Below are positions 51,931 through 60,620 of a stretch of DNA of 64,000 bases, in pieces (position 1 is the first letter of the stretch; every line of letters starts with the position of its first letter). The notes beneath the pieces were generated by a model. It saw only the letters and a program-made list of their open reading frames with translations, did no database searches and was not told the origin of the DNA. The stretch lies in NCBI RefSeq assembly GCF_019956415.1, contig NZ_JAHBDK010000042.1:205490-269489 (forward strand). The letters are read 5' to 3'. This DNA is from Pseudomonas sp. GL-B-19 (GTDB lineage: Bacteria; Pseudomonadota; Gammaproteobacteria; Pseudomonadales; Pseudomonadaceae). Position numbers and translations under genes: made by a program.

Positions 51931-52380
51931 ATGATTTTTAAAAGACTTTCTGTTGTATTGCTGGCGTGCCTGATGTTGTCCGCTTGTGGCGGTGTCGACC
52001 CGAATTCGCCGCTGGGTCAGCGCAAAGCGATCTTCAAGCAGATGCTCCAAACTGGTGAAGACCTGGGCGGCATGTTGCGTGGTCGCATTGCGTTTGATGG
52101 CCCGAAATTCGCCAACGGTGCCGTGAAGCTCGATGCGCTGTCCCGTGAACCGTGGAAACATTTTCCACAGGTGCGTGAAGAAGATCACACCAGTGCCAAG
52201 GACAATGTCTGGCAACAGCAGACACGTTTTCAGGAAATGTCCCGCAACCTTGAAGCCGCCACCGGTGAATTGGTGATCGCCAGCCAGGTTCAGCCTTACA
52301 AGGCCAGCAACCTTGGGCCGGCGGTGCAGAAAGTTGAAGATGCCTGCAGTGCTTGCCATAAACAGTTTCGGGATCATTGA
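51931..52380 (+). CDS. Cytochrome c'-like lipoprotein
   Basis: A 149-residue exported lipoprotein: MIFKRLSVVLLACLMLSACGG gives a signal peptide with lipobox LSAC (Cys19). The four-helix body ends with the heme-binding motif CSACH at residues 140-144, near the C terminus, as in cytochromes c'. The KQFRDH tail fits the family. Such proteins bind NO or transfer electrons in the periplasm. Lipid anchoring is unusual for typical soluble cytochrome c'. The gene is monocistronic and divergent from mltA. The start has no clear Shine-Dalgarno sequence but is fixed by the signal peptide. Confidence 0.85.
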   Translation: MIFKRLSVVLLACLMLSACGGVDPNSPLGQRKAIFKQMLQTGEDLGGMLRGRIAFDGPKFANGAVKLDALSREPWKHFPQVREEDHTSAKDNVWQQQTRFQEMSRNLEAATGELVIASQVQPYKASNLGPAVQKVEDACSACHKQFRDH

Positions 52381-52397
52381 TTCTCGCTTGGCTGGTC

Positions 52398-52429
52398 GAT
52401 CGTTCCCCACGCAGAGCATGGGAGCGATC
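52398..52429. repeat. GATCGTTCCCACGC-type palindrome
   Basis: GATCGTTCCCCACGCAGAGC and the following ATGGGAGCGATC form one imperfect palindrome of the same type as at 4154-4260, between convergent genes. Confidence 0.7.
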
Positions 52430-52442
52430 GCTGCAAAACGCC

Positions 52443-52838
52443 TTATTTATCCAACTCGTCGAGCGCATCCTGCAATTCCTTGCGGGACTCGGCGAGTTTG
52501 TCTTTTCGGTTGTTGATCTTCTCGGGGTCACCTTTCTTCATGGCTTTGTCGAGGTCTGCCTGACGCTTGCTGACTTCATGCTTGGCATTGAGGACTTTGT
52601 TTTCCCGTTCTTTCTTCAGCGAAGCATCGGTGCAATGAGCCGTGACTTCGCTCAGGGCGGTTTCCAGGCCTGCTTGCTGGTCGGCGTTGCCATGTGACTT
52701 GGCCAGTTCGATCTGGTTGATGATGCCCTGTTTCTTGGCCGCGCAGCCGGTCAACTCCGGTGCTTCTTCAGCCGCCATCAGTGGAGCGGCCAACACACTG
52801 CAAAGGGTCAGCAGGGCGAGCGGTGAAAGAAATTTCAT
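52443..52838 (-). CDS. DUF1090 family periplasmic protein
   Basis: A 131-residue exported protein with signal peptide MKFLSPLALLTLCSVLAAPL...MA (1-22). Then follow two invariant-looking cysteines (TGCAAKKQGI and THCTDASLKK) and a long charged helical segment, likely coiled coil (KHEVSKRQADLDKAMKKGD). It matches the DUF1090/YqjC family, which has no established function. AAAGGAGC-like sequence (TGGAGCTTTT) lies before the ATG. It is 98 bases downstream of ligB. Confidence 0.88.
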   Translation of the reverse strand: MKFLSPLALLTLCSVLAAPLMAAEEAPELTGCAAKKQGIINQIELAKSHGNADQQAGLETALSEVTAHCTDASLKKERENKVLNAKHEVSKRQADLDKAMKKGDPEKINNRKDKLAESRKELQDALDELDK

Positions 52839-52936
52839 AAAAGCTCCATGTGCAAAGGCAAGCGGGTCAGTGTGGCGATGGGCGTTTGAGCACATCGGCA
52901 CCTAGGGGTTCCCGGGCTGCCGGGCATTGTCGGTCT

Positions 52937-54610
52937 CTAGAAACCGTCAATTCCGGCAACTCGTAATGTTTCACTCAAGGCCAGGACCTGCGGGTCGCGA
53001 AAAAATGCGCTCAGTTGGGCCGCACGTCCCGGGCCGATCCCGGCTTCAGCCTGCCATTGTTTGGTGTTTCGATTCGCCAGTTCCTGCCATGAATTGGCAA
53101 GCTGTGCCTGCCCCGTCGGAGGTAAACCCAAGGCTTTCAACCAGCGACTGAAAGGACGCTGTCGAGCACTGTTGAAACTGTTTAAAAGACGAGCACTGCT
53201 GCGTTCGCCGAAGCCGTTAATGGTAGCAAGCTCTTGAGCGTCGAAGGTCAACCAATCCAGAAGGCCATTCAGACGGCCTGTTTCTAAAAGTTTCTCCCAT
53301 GTTCCGGGGCCGACATGGGGTAAGGCCAGCCCTTGCTTGCCACTGAGCCAGGCCAGTCGCGCAAGGAATTGGCTTTCGCACCCCGGTGTCGGCTTCCAGC
53401 AACTCAAAAGATGGAAGTCGGCTGCCAGCGGAACATTCAACTCGGGGCGTTCGGTGTTGCGCAGTACAACGCTGTCGAGCCTGGGAATGGTCAGTCCCGC
53501 CAAGCTGATGGACACCTGATCGCCGGGACGGATGTCCAGTTCCTCCCAGCGCCGCAGCGAGCTGACACTTACGCGCTTGATCTGCCGGTCATCGAGCGTC
53601 ACTGGTGTCAGGTTCAGCACCGGTGTGATCCGACCGGTGCGCCCAATTTTGAACTCGACTGTTCGCACCTGCGCCAGCGCCTGAGCGAACGGGTATTTCC
53701 AGGCGACGGCCCAGTAGGGTGTTTTTGCTTGCCAGCGTTCGGCCGAGGGGCGCTGACTTTGGCGCAGGACGACACCGTCACTGGCAAACGGCAGGGACGA
53801 GCGATACCAGTGATCGCGCCAACGTTGCGCATCAGCCAATGTCTGGATCGGTTGGCTGTAGGGCGCAGTGCTCGGGAAGCCCAGCTCATCCAGAGTCACG
53901 CTACGCTCGGGCAGATTGGCCGGGCCTTGTGGCCAGTCCCAGACAAACAGCCTGATGCCGGTGGCGTGTTCAGGGGTGATGGTCTTGCGGGCCATCAGGC
54001 CGGCCACGGTGGAGCGGGCATTGAGGCTACCGCTCTTGGCTTGTACGTGGTCAGTCAGATGCCAATAGAGTTCGCCTTGCACCAGCAAATCCACTGATTG
54101 GGCCAGTTGCCGAGGAATGCTGGGGATCAATCGTGCCGAGGTCGTCCAGTCCTGTCCGTTCACCCCGTCGCCACGGCTGATGGCTTGGTGTAGCAGGCCA
54201 TCGCGATAGATCAAAGTCACGGCCACACCATCGACCTTGGGTTGTATCCAGAGGTCCTTGCGATCGCGCAGCCAGTTTTCCACGGCCTGTTCATCACGGA
54301 GTTTGTCCAGGCCAGTGTGGGCGATGGGATGGGCTGTCTGGCCACTGGCAGTGCGCAAGGGTTCGGGCGCACTGCCCAAGTCAAAACACTCACGCCATTC
54401 GATCAATTGCGCGCGGGACTGATCGTAGATGTCGTCGGCGACCAGTGAGCGTCCGCTCCGGTGATAGCGGTCGTCCCAACGGTCGATTTGTTTTTGCAAG
54501 GCGGTAATTTCGTCCAGGGCGCGGGCGGGTGGCCAGTCGGGGCAGTCGGCTGCGTTTGAGCTGAGGCAAAACCAGGTCAGGAAGAAAACGGAAAACAGGC
54601 GCAGAAGCAT
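52937..54610 (-). CDS. ligB: NAD-dependent DNA ligase LigB
   Basis: A 557-residue LigB. Residues 1-21 look like a signal peptide or membrane anchor (MLLRLFSVFFLTWFCLSSNA). The NAD-binding part has Y-D near IYDQSRAQL. The nucleotidylated lysine is Lys125 in IQPKVDGVAVTL. The OB fold and helix-hairpin-helix region (GFGERSSARLLNSF) follow. It lacks the zinc finger and BRCT domain of LigA, as in the enteric LigB group. The activity of LigB homologues is low in vitro and the biological role is unclear. The hydrophobic N terminus is conserved in LigB proteins but puzzling for a DNA ligase. Confidence 0.93.
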   Translation of the reverse strand: MLLRLFSVFFLTWFCLSSNAADCPDWPPARALDEITALQKQIDRWDDRYHRSGRSLVADDIYDQSRAQLIEWRECFDLGSAPEPLRTASGQTAHPIAHTGLDKLRDEQAVENWLRDRKDLWIQPKVDGVAVTLIYRDGLLHQAISRGDGVNGQDWTTSARLIPSIPRQLAQSVDLLVQGELYWHLTDHVQAKSGSLNARSTVAGLMARKTITPEHATGIRLFVWDWPQGPANLPERSVTLDELGFPSTAPYSQPIQTLADAQRWRDHWYRSSLPFASDGVVLRQSQRPSAERWQAKTPYWAVAWKYPFAQALAQVRTVEFKIGRTGRITPVLNLTPVTLDDRQIKRVSVSSLRRWEELDIRPGDQVSISLAGLTIPRLDSVVLRNTERPELNVPLAADFHLLSCWKPTPGCESQFLARLAWLSGKQGLALPHVGPGTWEKLLETGRLNGLLDWLTFDAQELATINGFGERSSARLLNSFNSARQRPFSRWLKALGLPPTGQAQLANSWQELANRNTKQWQAEAGIGPGRAAQLSAFFRDPQVLALSETLRVAGIDGF

Positions 54611-54713
54611 TGTGAGCGTCCTTGCTCAAGTGGAGTGCTTGAAGGCTAGTCAAAATTTTCAGGCGGGAAGGGTAGGTGTTTTGCCTGGTGTTTCAGGGCG
54701 ACCGGGCTGGCCT

Positions 54714-54805
54714 CTTCGCGAGCAGGCTCGCTCCCACATTCAATCTGTGGCGTACACAAAACCCCTGTGGGAGCGACGGTGCGACGATTCGACCTGCTCG
54801 CGATG
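54714..54805. repeat. REP pair (REPIN) with an interrupted right arm
   Basis: The left unit TTCGCGAGCAGGCTCGCTCC is intact. The right unit reads GTGGGAGCGACGGTGCGACG followed by ATTCGACCTGCTCGCGATGG, i.e. the usual unit with about 16 extra bases in the middle. Confidence 0.8.
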
Positions 54806-54835
54806 GCGGCGATACGGTGCAAAGCGAAAGACAAT

Positions 54836-54870
54836 AAAAAGCCCCGCACGGCGAACCGTGCAGGGCTTTG
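54836..54870 (-). terminator. Intrinsic terminator of metK
   Basis: On the minus strand the stem AAGCCCTGCACGG, loop TTCG, stem CCGTGCGGGGCTT is followed by a T run. It begins about 20 bases after the metK stop. Confidence 0.93.
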
Positions 54871-54888
54871 GGTACCGCCGGGGAAATC

Positions 54889-56079
54889 TTACAAACCGGC
54901 AGCCAGACGCAGGTCGTCGGCGCGGTCGGTTTTTTCCCAGGTGAACGTGGTGAATGTATCGTCGCCCACGGTCTTGGTGGCCGGGGTGCGACCAAAGTGG
55001 CCGTACGCAGCGGTTTCCTGATACATCGGGTGCAGCAGGTTGAGCATGGTGGTGATTGCGTATGGACGCAGGTCAAAAATTTCGCGAACCAGTTTGACGA
55101 TTTTGTCGTCGCTGATTTTGCCGGTACCGAAGGTGTTCAACGAGATCGACGTAGGCTGAGCAACACCGATCGCGTAGGAAACCTGAATCTCGCAGCGCTC
55201 GGCCAGGCCGGCAGCAACGATGTTCTTGGCCACGTAGCGGCCGGCGTAAGCGGCCGAACGGTCAACCTTCGATGGATCTTTACCGGAGAACGCGCCGCCG
55301 CCGTGACGGGCCATGCCGCCGTAGCTGTCGACGATGATCTTGCGACCGGTCAGGCCGCAGTCGCCAACCGGGCCGCCGATGATGAACTGGCCAGTCGGGT
55401 TGATGTGGAACTGGGTGTCCTTGCTCAGCAGTTCGGCAGGCAGTACGTGCTTGACGATCAGCTCCATCACGCCTTCGCGCAGGTCTTTGTACGACACGTC
55501 AGGGTTGTGCTGGGTCGACAGTACAACGGCGTCGATACCGACAACCTTGCCGCCTTCGTAACGGCAAGTCACTTGCGACTTGGCGTCCGGGCGCAGCCAA
55601 GGCAGCAGGCCGGATTTACGGGCTTCGGCTTGCCGTTGCACAAGCTGGTGCGAGAACGTGATCGGTGCTGGCATCAGCACGTCGGTTTCGTTGCTGGCGT
55701 AGCCGAACATCAGGCCCTGGTCGCCGGCGCCCTGGTCTTCAGGCTTGGCACGATCAACACCCTGGTTGATGTCGGGAGACTGCTTGCCGATGATGTTCAT
55801 CACGCCGCAGGTCGCACCGTCAAAGCCGACATTGGAGCTGTTGTAGCCGATGTCGAGAATCACGTTACGGACGATGTCTTCCAGATCGACCCAGGCCGAC
55901 GTGGTCACTTCACCGGCGATGATTGCAACGCCGGTTTTTACCAGGGTCTCGACCGCTACACGGGCGAACTTGTCTTCAGCAATGATGGCGTCCAGCACTG
56001 CATCGGAAATCTGGTCGGCGATTTTGTCCGGATGTCCTTCAGACACGGACTCGGAGGTGAAGAGGGAGTATTCGCTCAT
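54889..56079 (-). CDS. metK: S-adenosylmethionine synthetase
   Basis: MetK makes SAM from methionine and ATP. The 396-residue protein starts MSEYSLFTSESVSEGHPDKIADQI (family signature GHPDKIADQISD) and contains GDQGLMFGYASNE, GGAFSGKDPSKVDRSAAYA and DSYGGMARHGG, which form the active site. The length is as in E. coli plus a few residues. It is 18 bases downstream of the ArsR-type regulator gene, so the two are probably co-transcribed from the promoter next to the palindrome at 57133. Confidence 0.98.
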   Translation of the reverse strand: MSEYSLFTSESVSEGHPDKIADQISDAVLDAIIAEDKFARVAVETLVKTGVAIIAGEVTTSAWVDLEDIVRNVILDIGYNSSNVGFDGATCGVMNIIGKQSPDINQGVDRAKPEDQGAGDQGLMFGYASNETDVLMPAPITFSHQLVQRQAEARKSGLLPWLRPDAKSQVTCRYEGGKVVGIDAVVLSTQHNPDVSYKDLREGVMELIVKHVLPAELLSKDTQFHINPTGQFIIGGPVGDCGLTGRKIIVDSYGGMARHGGGAFSGKDPSKVDRSAAYAGRYVAKNIVAAGLAERCEIQVSYAIGVAQPTSISLNTFGTGKISDDKIVKLVREIFDLRPYAITTMLNLLHPMYQETAAYGHFGRTPATKTVGDDTFTTFTWEKTDRADDLRLAAGL

Positions 56080-56097
56080 CTCGATGTTTTCCTGAAT

Positions 56098-57093
56098 TTA
56101 CCGATGGTGAGTGTCGCCAGTCGGTCGCTGAAAGTGGCGGACCTGGATCTGGAAACCATTACGTAAGCCTATATAGAGACTTTCCCCGGGAACGAGTCCC
56201 GCAGCGGTGGCCCAACGGGCCAAATCGTCCTGTTCAAACCCCATCCAGAGATCACCGCAGGCCTCCCTGGCCCAACTCTGGTTGTGGCTACATAACTCTG
56301 TCACGAGCAGGCTGCCGCCCGGATGCAGCAGGTCGGCCATGTGCTTGAGCGCTTCGGCGGGCGCGGCGAAATGGTGCAGCACCATGTTCAGTACAACGCA
56401 ATCGGCTTGAAGGCTTACACCGTTCAATGCATCGGCCAATTGCAGGCTGACGTTAGCCAGCTTTTCACGTTCACAGACCTGGCGGGCCAGTTCGAGCATC
56501 GCCGGGCTGTTGTCCAGCGCGGTGACTTCAGTGAAGCGGCGCGCCAGTTCCGGCAGAAACTCGCCGTCACCGGGGCCGACTTCAATGGCCGTGGCGCCTG
56601 TGCTGAAACTCAACTTGTCGAGCAAGGCCACCACGCTTTCGCGGTACTGCGGCAGGCCGGCGATCAAGTCTTGCTGGGCGCGAAATTTCTCCGCGACCCG
56701 TGAGAAAAAGTCCCGGCTGGCCGCCGCTCGTTGCCCATGCACCTGACCGATCCGCGATTGCACATCGGCCGGCAGGGTCAGGTTGTCCACTTCTTCCAGC
56801 AGCGCGGCGTGCAACTTGCCACCCAGCAGGTCGGTATGGGGCAGGGCGCGACGGTAGAAAATCGCGTTACCTTCACGGCGGGTCGCCACCAGGCCGGCCT
56901 GGGCCAATACCTTGAGGTGATGACTCATGCCGGACTGACCGATGCCGAAGATCTGCGCCAGTTCCAGTACGCCGAACGAATCGTTGGCCAGGGCACGCAA
57001 TACATTCAGACGCAGAGGATCGCCGCCGGCCTTGCAGAGGGCCGCCAGCTCGTCGCAATTGTCATGTTGAATGGAAGGCACGGGTAAATTCAT
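56098..57093 (-). CDS. ArsR family regulator fused to a SAM-dependent methyltransferase domain (SahR-like)
   Basis: A 331-residue fusion. Residues 15-95 form an ArsR winged HTH (LRVLANDSFGVLELAQIFG, IGQSGMSHHLKVLAQAGLV). Residues 140-330 are a class I methyltransferase fold with EVGPGDGEFLPELARRF as the SAM-binding loop. In other Proteobacteria such fusions are known as SahR, repressors that respond to SAH and control methyl-cycle genes. Its position immediately upstream of metK (matching P. aeruginosa PA0547) fits. The fusion is seen; the effector and targets are inferred. A long palindrome in its divergent promoter is the probable operator. Confidence 0.85.
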   Translation of the reverse strand: MNLPVPSIQHDNCDELAALCKAGGDPLRLNVLRALANDSFGVLELAQIFGIGQSGMSHHLKVLAQAGLVATRREGNAIFYRRALPHTDLLGGKLHAALLEEVDNLTLPADVQSRIGQVHGQRAAASRDFFSRVAEKFRAQQDLIAGLPQYRESVVALLDKLSFSTGATAIEVGPGDGEFLPELARRFTEVTALDNSPAMLELARQVCEREKLANVSLQLADALNGVSLQADCVVLNMVLHHFAAPAEALKHMADLLHPGGSLLVTELCSHNQSWAREACGDLWMGFEQDDLARWATAAGLVPGESLYIGLRNGFQIQVRHFQRPTGDTHHR

Positions 57094-57132
57094 AGGGCCA
57101 GCAGTCTAGTGACGGGTAGAAATCCCTGCAAG

Positions 57133-57162
57133 AGCAATATCAAAAAGTTTTGATATTGCTCG
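57133..57162. promoter_or_regulatory. Probable operator: 30-base perfect palindrome
   Basis: GAGCAATATCAAAA, spacer AG, TTTTGATATTGCTC: 14-base arms without mismatch, 40 bases upstream of the ArsR/methyltransferase start and about 205 bases upstream of tkt. The symmetry and place suggest autoregulation by the ArsR-type dimer and possible control of the metK transcript. Confidence 0.75.
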
Positions 57163-57366
57163 ATAGATGGCACTTCTCGGCGTCAGGTTCAGTCAACAAA
57201 CGGACAGCGGAAAGGTTTCACCCGTCGAAACCGTCGTTATCAAATGGAAAAACGCCTCCAGATGACTATCTGTCATTGCCCCGAGGCGGCCCGGTGAGGG
57301 AAAATGCTCGCCTTTTTTCCATTTCGTTTTATTCACTCTCGTTACAGAACCCGCAGGAGAACAGCG

Positions 57367-59364
57367 ATGCCAAGCCGTCGTGAGCGTGCCAACGCCATTC
57401 GTGCCCTCAGCATGGATGCCGTGCAAAAAGCCAACAGCGGCCATCCCGGTGCCCCTATGGGTATGGCGGATATCGCCGAAGTACTTTGGCGTGACTACCT
57501 GAAGCACAACCCGAGCAATCCATCGTTCGCCGACCGTGACCGCTTCGTGCTGTCCAACGGTCACGGTTCGATGTTGATCTACTCGCTGCTGCACCTGACC
57601 GGCTACGACCTGTCGATCGATGACCTGAAGCAGTTCCGCCAATTGCACAGCCGCACCCCGGGCCATCCGGAACTCGGCTACACCCCGGGCGTTGAAACCA
57701 CCACCGGTCCACTGGGCCAGGGCCTGGCCAACGCCGTGGGTTTTGCCCTGGCTGAAAAAGTCATGGCGGCGCAGTTCAACCGTCCTGGTCACAACATCGT
57801 CGACCACCACACCTATGTGTTCCTGGGTGATGGCTGCATGATGGAAGGCATCTCCCACGAAGTCAGTTCGCTGGCCGGTACTTTGGGCCTGGGCAAGCTG
57901 ATCGCTTTCTACGATGACAACGGCATCTCCATCGATGGCGAAGTCGAAGGCTGGTTCACCGACGACACGCCAAAGCGTTTCGAAGCCTACAACTGGCAGG
58001 TGATCCGCAACGTCGACGGTCATGATCCGGAAGAGATCAAGACTGCAATCGAAACCGCGCGCAAAAGCGATCAGCCAACCCTGATCTGCTGCAAGACCAC
58101 CATCGGTTTCGGTTCGCCGAACAAGCAAGGTAAAGAAGACTGCCACGGCGCCCCATTGGGTGACGCGGAAATCGCCTTGACCCGCGCTGCACTGAAGTGG
58201 AACCACGGTCCGTTCGAAATCCCGGCTGACATCTACGCCGAGTGGGACGCCAAGGAAGCCGGCAAAGCGACCGAAGCCGAGTGGGATCAGCGTTTCGCTG
58301 CTTACTCCGCTGCGTTCCCGACCGAAGCCAACGAACTGATCCGTCGTCTGAGCGGTGACCTGCCAGCCGACTTCAGCGAAAAGGCCGCCGCCTACATCGC
58401 CGAAGTGGCTGCCAAAGGCGAAACCATCGCCAGCCGTAAAGCCAGCCAGAATGCTCTGAATGCCTACGGTCCGATGTTGCCGGAATTCCTCGGCGGCTCG
58501 GCTGACCTGGCCGGCTCCAACCTGACCCTGTGGAAAGGTTGCAAAGGCGTCACCGCCGAAGACGCCAGCGGCAACTACATGTACTACGGCGTGCGCGAGT
58601 TCGGCATGACCGCCATCATGAACGGCGTTGCCTTGCACGGCGGCCTGGTGCCTTACGGCGCGACCTTCCTGATGTTCATGGAATACGCCCGCAACGCAGT
58701 GCGCATGTCGGCCCTGATGAAGCAGCGTGTGATCCACGTCTACACCCACGACTCCATCGGTCTGGGCGAAGATGGCCCGACTCACCAGCCAATCGAGCAA
58801 CTGGCGAGCCTGCGTTGCACGCCGAACCTCGACACCTGGCGCCCGGCCGATGCCGTTGAATCGGCGGTGTGCTGGAAGTACGCGCTGGAGCGTAAAGACG
58901 GCCCGTCGGCGCTGATCTTCTCGCGTCAGAACCTGCAGCACCAAACCCGCAATGCGATCCAGATCGCCGAAATCGCCCGTGGCGGTTACGTGTTGAAGGA
59001 CTGCATCGGTGAGCCTGAGCTGATCCTGATCTCCACTGGTTCCGAAGTGGGCCTGGCGGTTCAGGCTTACGACAAGCTGACCGAACAAGGTCATAAAGTG
59101 CGCGTTGTTTCGATGCCGTGCACCAGCGTGTTCGATGCTCAGGATGCTGGCTACAAGCAAGCGGTTCTGCCGTTGCAGGTCAGCGCCCGTATCGCCATCG
59201 AAGCCTCCCACGCGGACTACTGGTACAAGTACGTGGGCCTGGAAGGCCGCGTGATCGGCATGACCACCTACGGCGAGTCGGCGCCTGCGCCAGCCTTGTT
59301 CGAAGAGTTCGGCTTCACCCTGGAAAACATCCTGGGTCAGGCTGAAGAGCTGTTGGAAGACTAA
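57367..59364 (+). CDS. tkt: Transketolase
   Basis: A thiamine-diphosphate enzyme of the non-oxidative pentose phosphate pathway, moving two-carbon units between sugar phosphates. The 665-residue protein starts MPSRRERANAIRALSMDAVQ after CAGGAG. It has NSGHPGAPMGMADIAEVLW, the thiamine motif GDGCMMEGISHEVSSLAG (GDG...N type), HDSIGLGEDGPTHQPIEQL and SRQNL. It starts the tkt-epd-pgk-fba block and is divergent from the ArsR/methyltransferase gene. Confidence 0.97.
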   Translation: MPSRRERANAIRALSMDAVQKANSGHPGAPMGMADIAEVLWRDYLKHNPSNPSFADRDRFVLSNGHGSMLIYSLLHLTGYDLSIDDLKQFRQLHSRTPGHPELGYTPGVETTTGPLGQGLANAVGFALAEKVMAAQFNRPGHNIVDHHTYVFLGDGCMMEGISHEVSSLAGTLGLGKLIAFYDDNGISIDGEVEGWFTDDTPKRFEAYNWQVIRNVDGHDPEEIKTAIETARKSDQPTLICCKTTIGFGSPNKQGKEDCHGAPLGDAEIALTRAALKWNHGPFEIPADIYAEWDAKEAGKATEAEWDQRFAAYSAAFPTEANELIRRLSGDLPADFSEKAAAYIAEVAAKGETIASRKASQNALNAYGPMLPEFLGGSADLAGSNLTLWKGCKGVTAEDASGNYMYYGVREFGMTAIMNGVALHGGLVPYGATFLMFMEYARNAVRMSALMKQRVIHVYTHDSIGLGEDGPTHQPIEQLASLRCTPNLDTWRPADAVESAVCWKYALERKDGPSALIFSRQNLQHQTRNAIQIAEIARGGYVLKDCIGEPELILISTGSEVGLAVQAYDKLTEQGHKVRVVSMPCTSVFDAQDAGYKQAVLPLQVSARIAIEASHADYWYKYVGLEGRVIGMTTYGESAPAPALFEEFGFTLENILGQAEELLED

Positions 59365-59400
59365 GCACAACGCGGTGGTTTCATGACCACCGCAATCCCT

Positions 59401-59491
59401 TGTAGGAGCTGGCTTGCCAGCGAAGACGTCTGTGCAGCCAACGGCAATGCAGAGACTAATGGCCTCTTCGCTGGCAAGCCAGCTCCTACAA
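59401..59491. repeat. REP pair (REPIN), GGCTTGCCAGCGA type
   Basis: Inverted TGTAGGAGCTGGCTTGCCAG and CTGGCAAGCCAGCTCCTACA lie between tkt and epd, which are co-directional. An open reading frame runs through it into epd but is not expected to be translated. Confidence 0.92.
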
Positions 59492-59541
59492 GGGTTGTGT
59501 TGTTAACGAGATTTCGTCTGACTGCGTCTATCGAGAACCCC

Positions 59542-60603
59542 ATGCCTCAACCGCGTCCTTACAAAGTTGCACTCAACGGCTACGGCCGGATTGGTCGTTG
59601 CGTCTTGCGTGCGTTGTTTGAGCGAGGCGAAAAGGCCGGGTTTGAAATTGTCGCGATCAACGATCTGGCTGACATGGCCAGCATCGAATACCTGACACGC
59701 TTCGACTCCACTCACGGGCGTTTTCCCGGTGAAGTGAAAGTCGACGGCGATTGTCTGCATATTAATGGCGACTGCGTGAAGGTCCTGCGCAGTGCCACCC
59801 CCGAAGGCATCGATTGGGCGTCGCTGGGCGTCGATCTGGTGCTGGAATGCTCCGGCGCTTATCACACCCGTGAAGACGGCCAGCGGTTCCTCGACGCTGG
59901 CGCGCCACGTGTGCTGTTTTCCCAGCCGATGGCCAGCGAGGCGGATGTCGACGCCACCATCGTCTACGGCGTGAACCAGGATTGCCTGACCGGCAACGAA
60001 CTGCTGGTGTCCAACGCGTCCTGCACCACCAACTGTGGCGTGCCGCTGTTGCGTCTGCTGGATCAGGCCATCGGTCTGGAATACGTGTCGATCACCACCA
60101 TTCACTCGGCGATGAACGATCAGCCGGTCATTGATGCCTATCACCATGAAGACCTGCGCCGCACCCGTTCGGCGTTCCAGTCGGTGATTCCGGTGTCCAC
60201 CGGTCTGGCGCGAGGCATCGAACGCCTGCTTCCGGAACTTGCCGGGCGAATTCAGGCCAAAGCCGTACGCGTGCCGACGGTTAACGTGTCTTGCCTCGAT
60301 ATTACGATGCAGACCGTCAGCGACACCGACGCCACCGAGGTCAACCGGATTCTGCGCGAGGCCGCCACCAGTGGCCCGCTCAAAGGCTTGCTGGCCTATA
60401 CCGAGTTGCCTCACGCCAGTTGTGATTTTAACCATGACCCACATTCGGCGATCGTCGATGCCAGTCAGACCCGAGTTTCCGGCCCACGGCTGGTGAACAT
60501 CCTGGCCTGGTTCGACAACGAATGGGGTTTTGCCAACCGAATGCTGGACGTTGCAGAACATTATCTGCAAACAGCTACTCCAACAGCTTCTCCAAAACAG
60601 TAA
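59542..60603 (+). CDS. epd: D-erythrose-4-phosphate dehydrogenase
   Basis: Epd oxidises erythrose 4-phosphate to 4-phosphoerythronate, the first step of the DXP-dependent PLP pathway. The 353-residue protein is GAPDH-like, with the NAD motif NGYGRIGRCVLRALF and the active-site SNASCTTNC (Cys161). TIHSAMNDQPVIDAYHHEDL and PHASCDFNHDPHSAIVD favour Epd over GAPDH. Clustering with tkt, pgk and fba is the usual Pseudomonas arrangement. The start MPQPRPYKVALNG is set by homology. Confidence 0.94.
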   Translation: MPQPRPYKVALNGYGRIGRCVLRALFERGEKAGFEIVAINDLADMASIEYLTRFDSTHGRFPGEVKVDGDCLHINGDCVKVLRSATPEGIDWASLGVDLVLECSGAYHTREDGQRFLDAGAPRVLFSQPMASEADVDATIVYGVNQDCLTGNELLVSNASCTTNCGVPLLRLLDQAIGLEYVSITTIHSAMNDQPVIDAYHHEDLRRTRSAFQSVIPVSTGLARGIERLLPELAGRIQAKAVRVPTVNVSCLDITMQTVSDTDATEVNRILREAATSGPLKGLLAYTELPHASCDFNHDPHSAIVDASQTRVSGPRLVNILAWFDNEWGFANRMLDVAEHYLQTATPTASPKQ

Positions 60604-60620
60604 CTCAGGAATTGCGACCC

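Noticed and set aside
57193..59370. A 725-codon open frame on the minus strand
   Set aside because: It is antisense to tkt; the tkt frame carries all conserved transketolase motifs.
59383..59541. N-terminal extension of epd through the REP pair
   Set aside because: The 53 extra codons are REP-encoded sequence; GAPDH-type proteins start just before the YKVALNGYGRIG motif.
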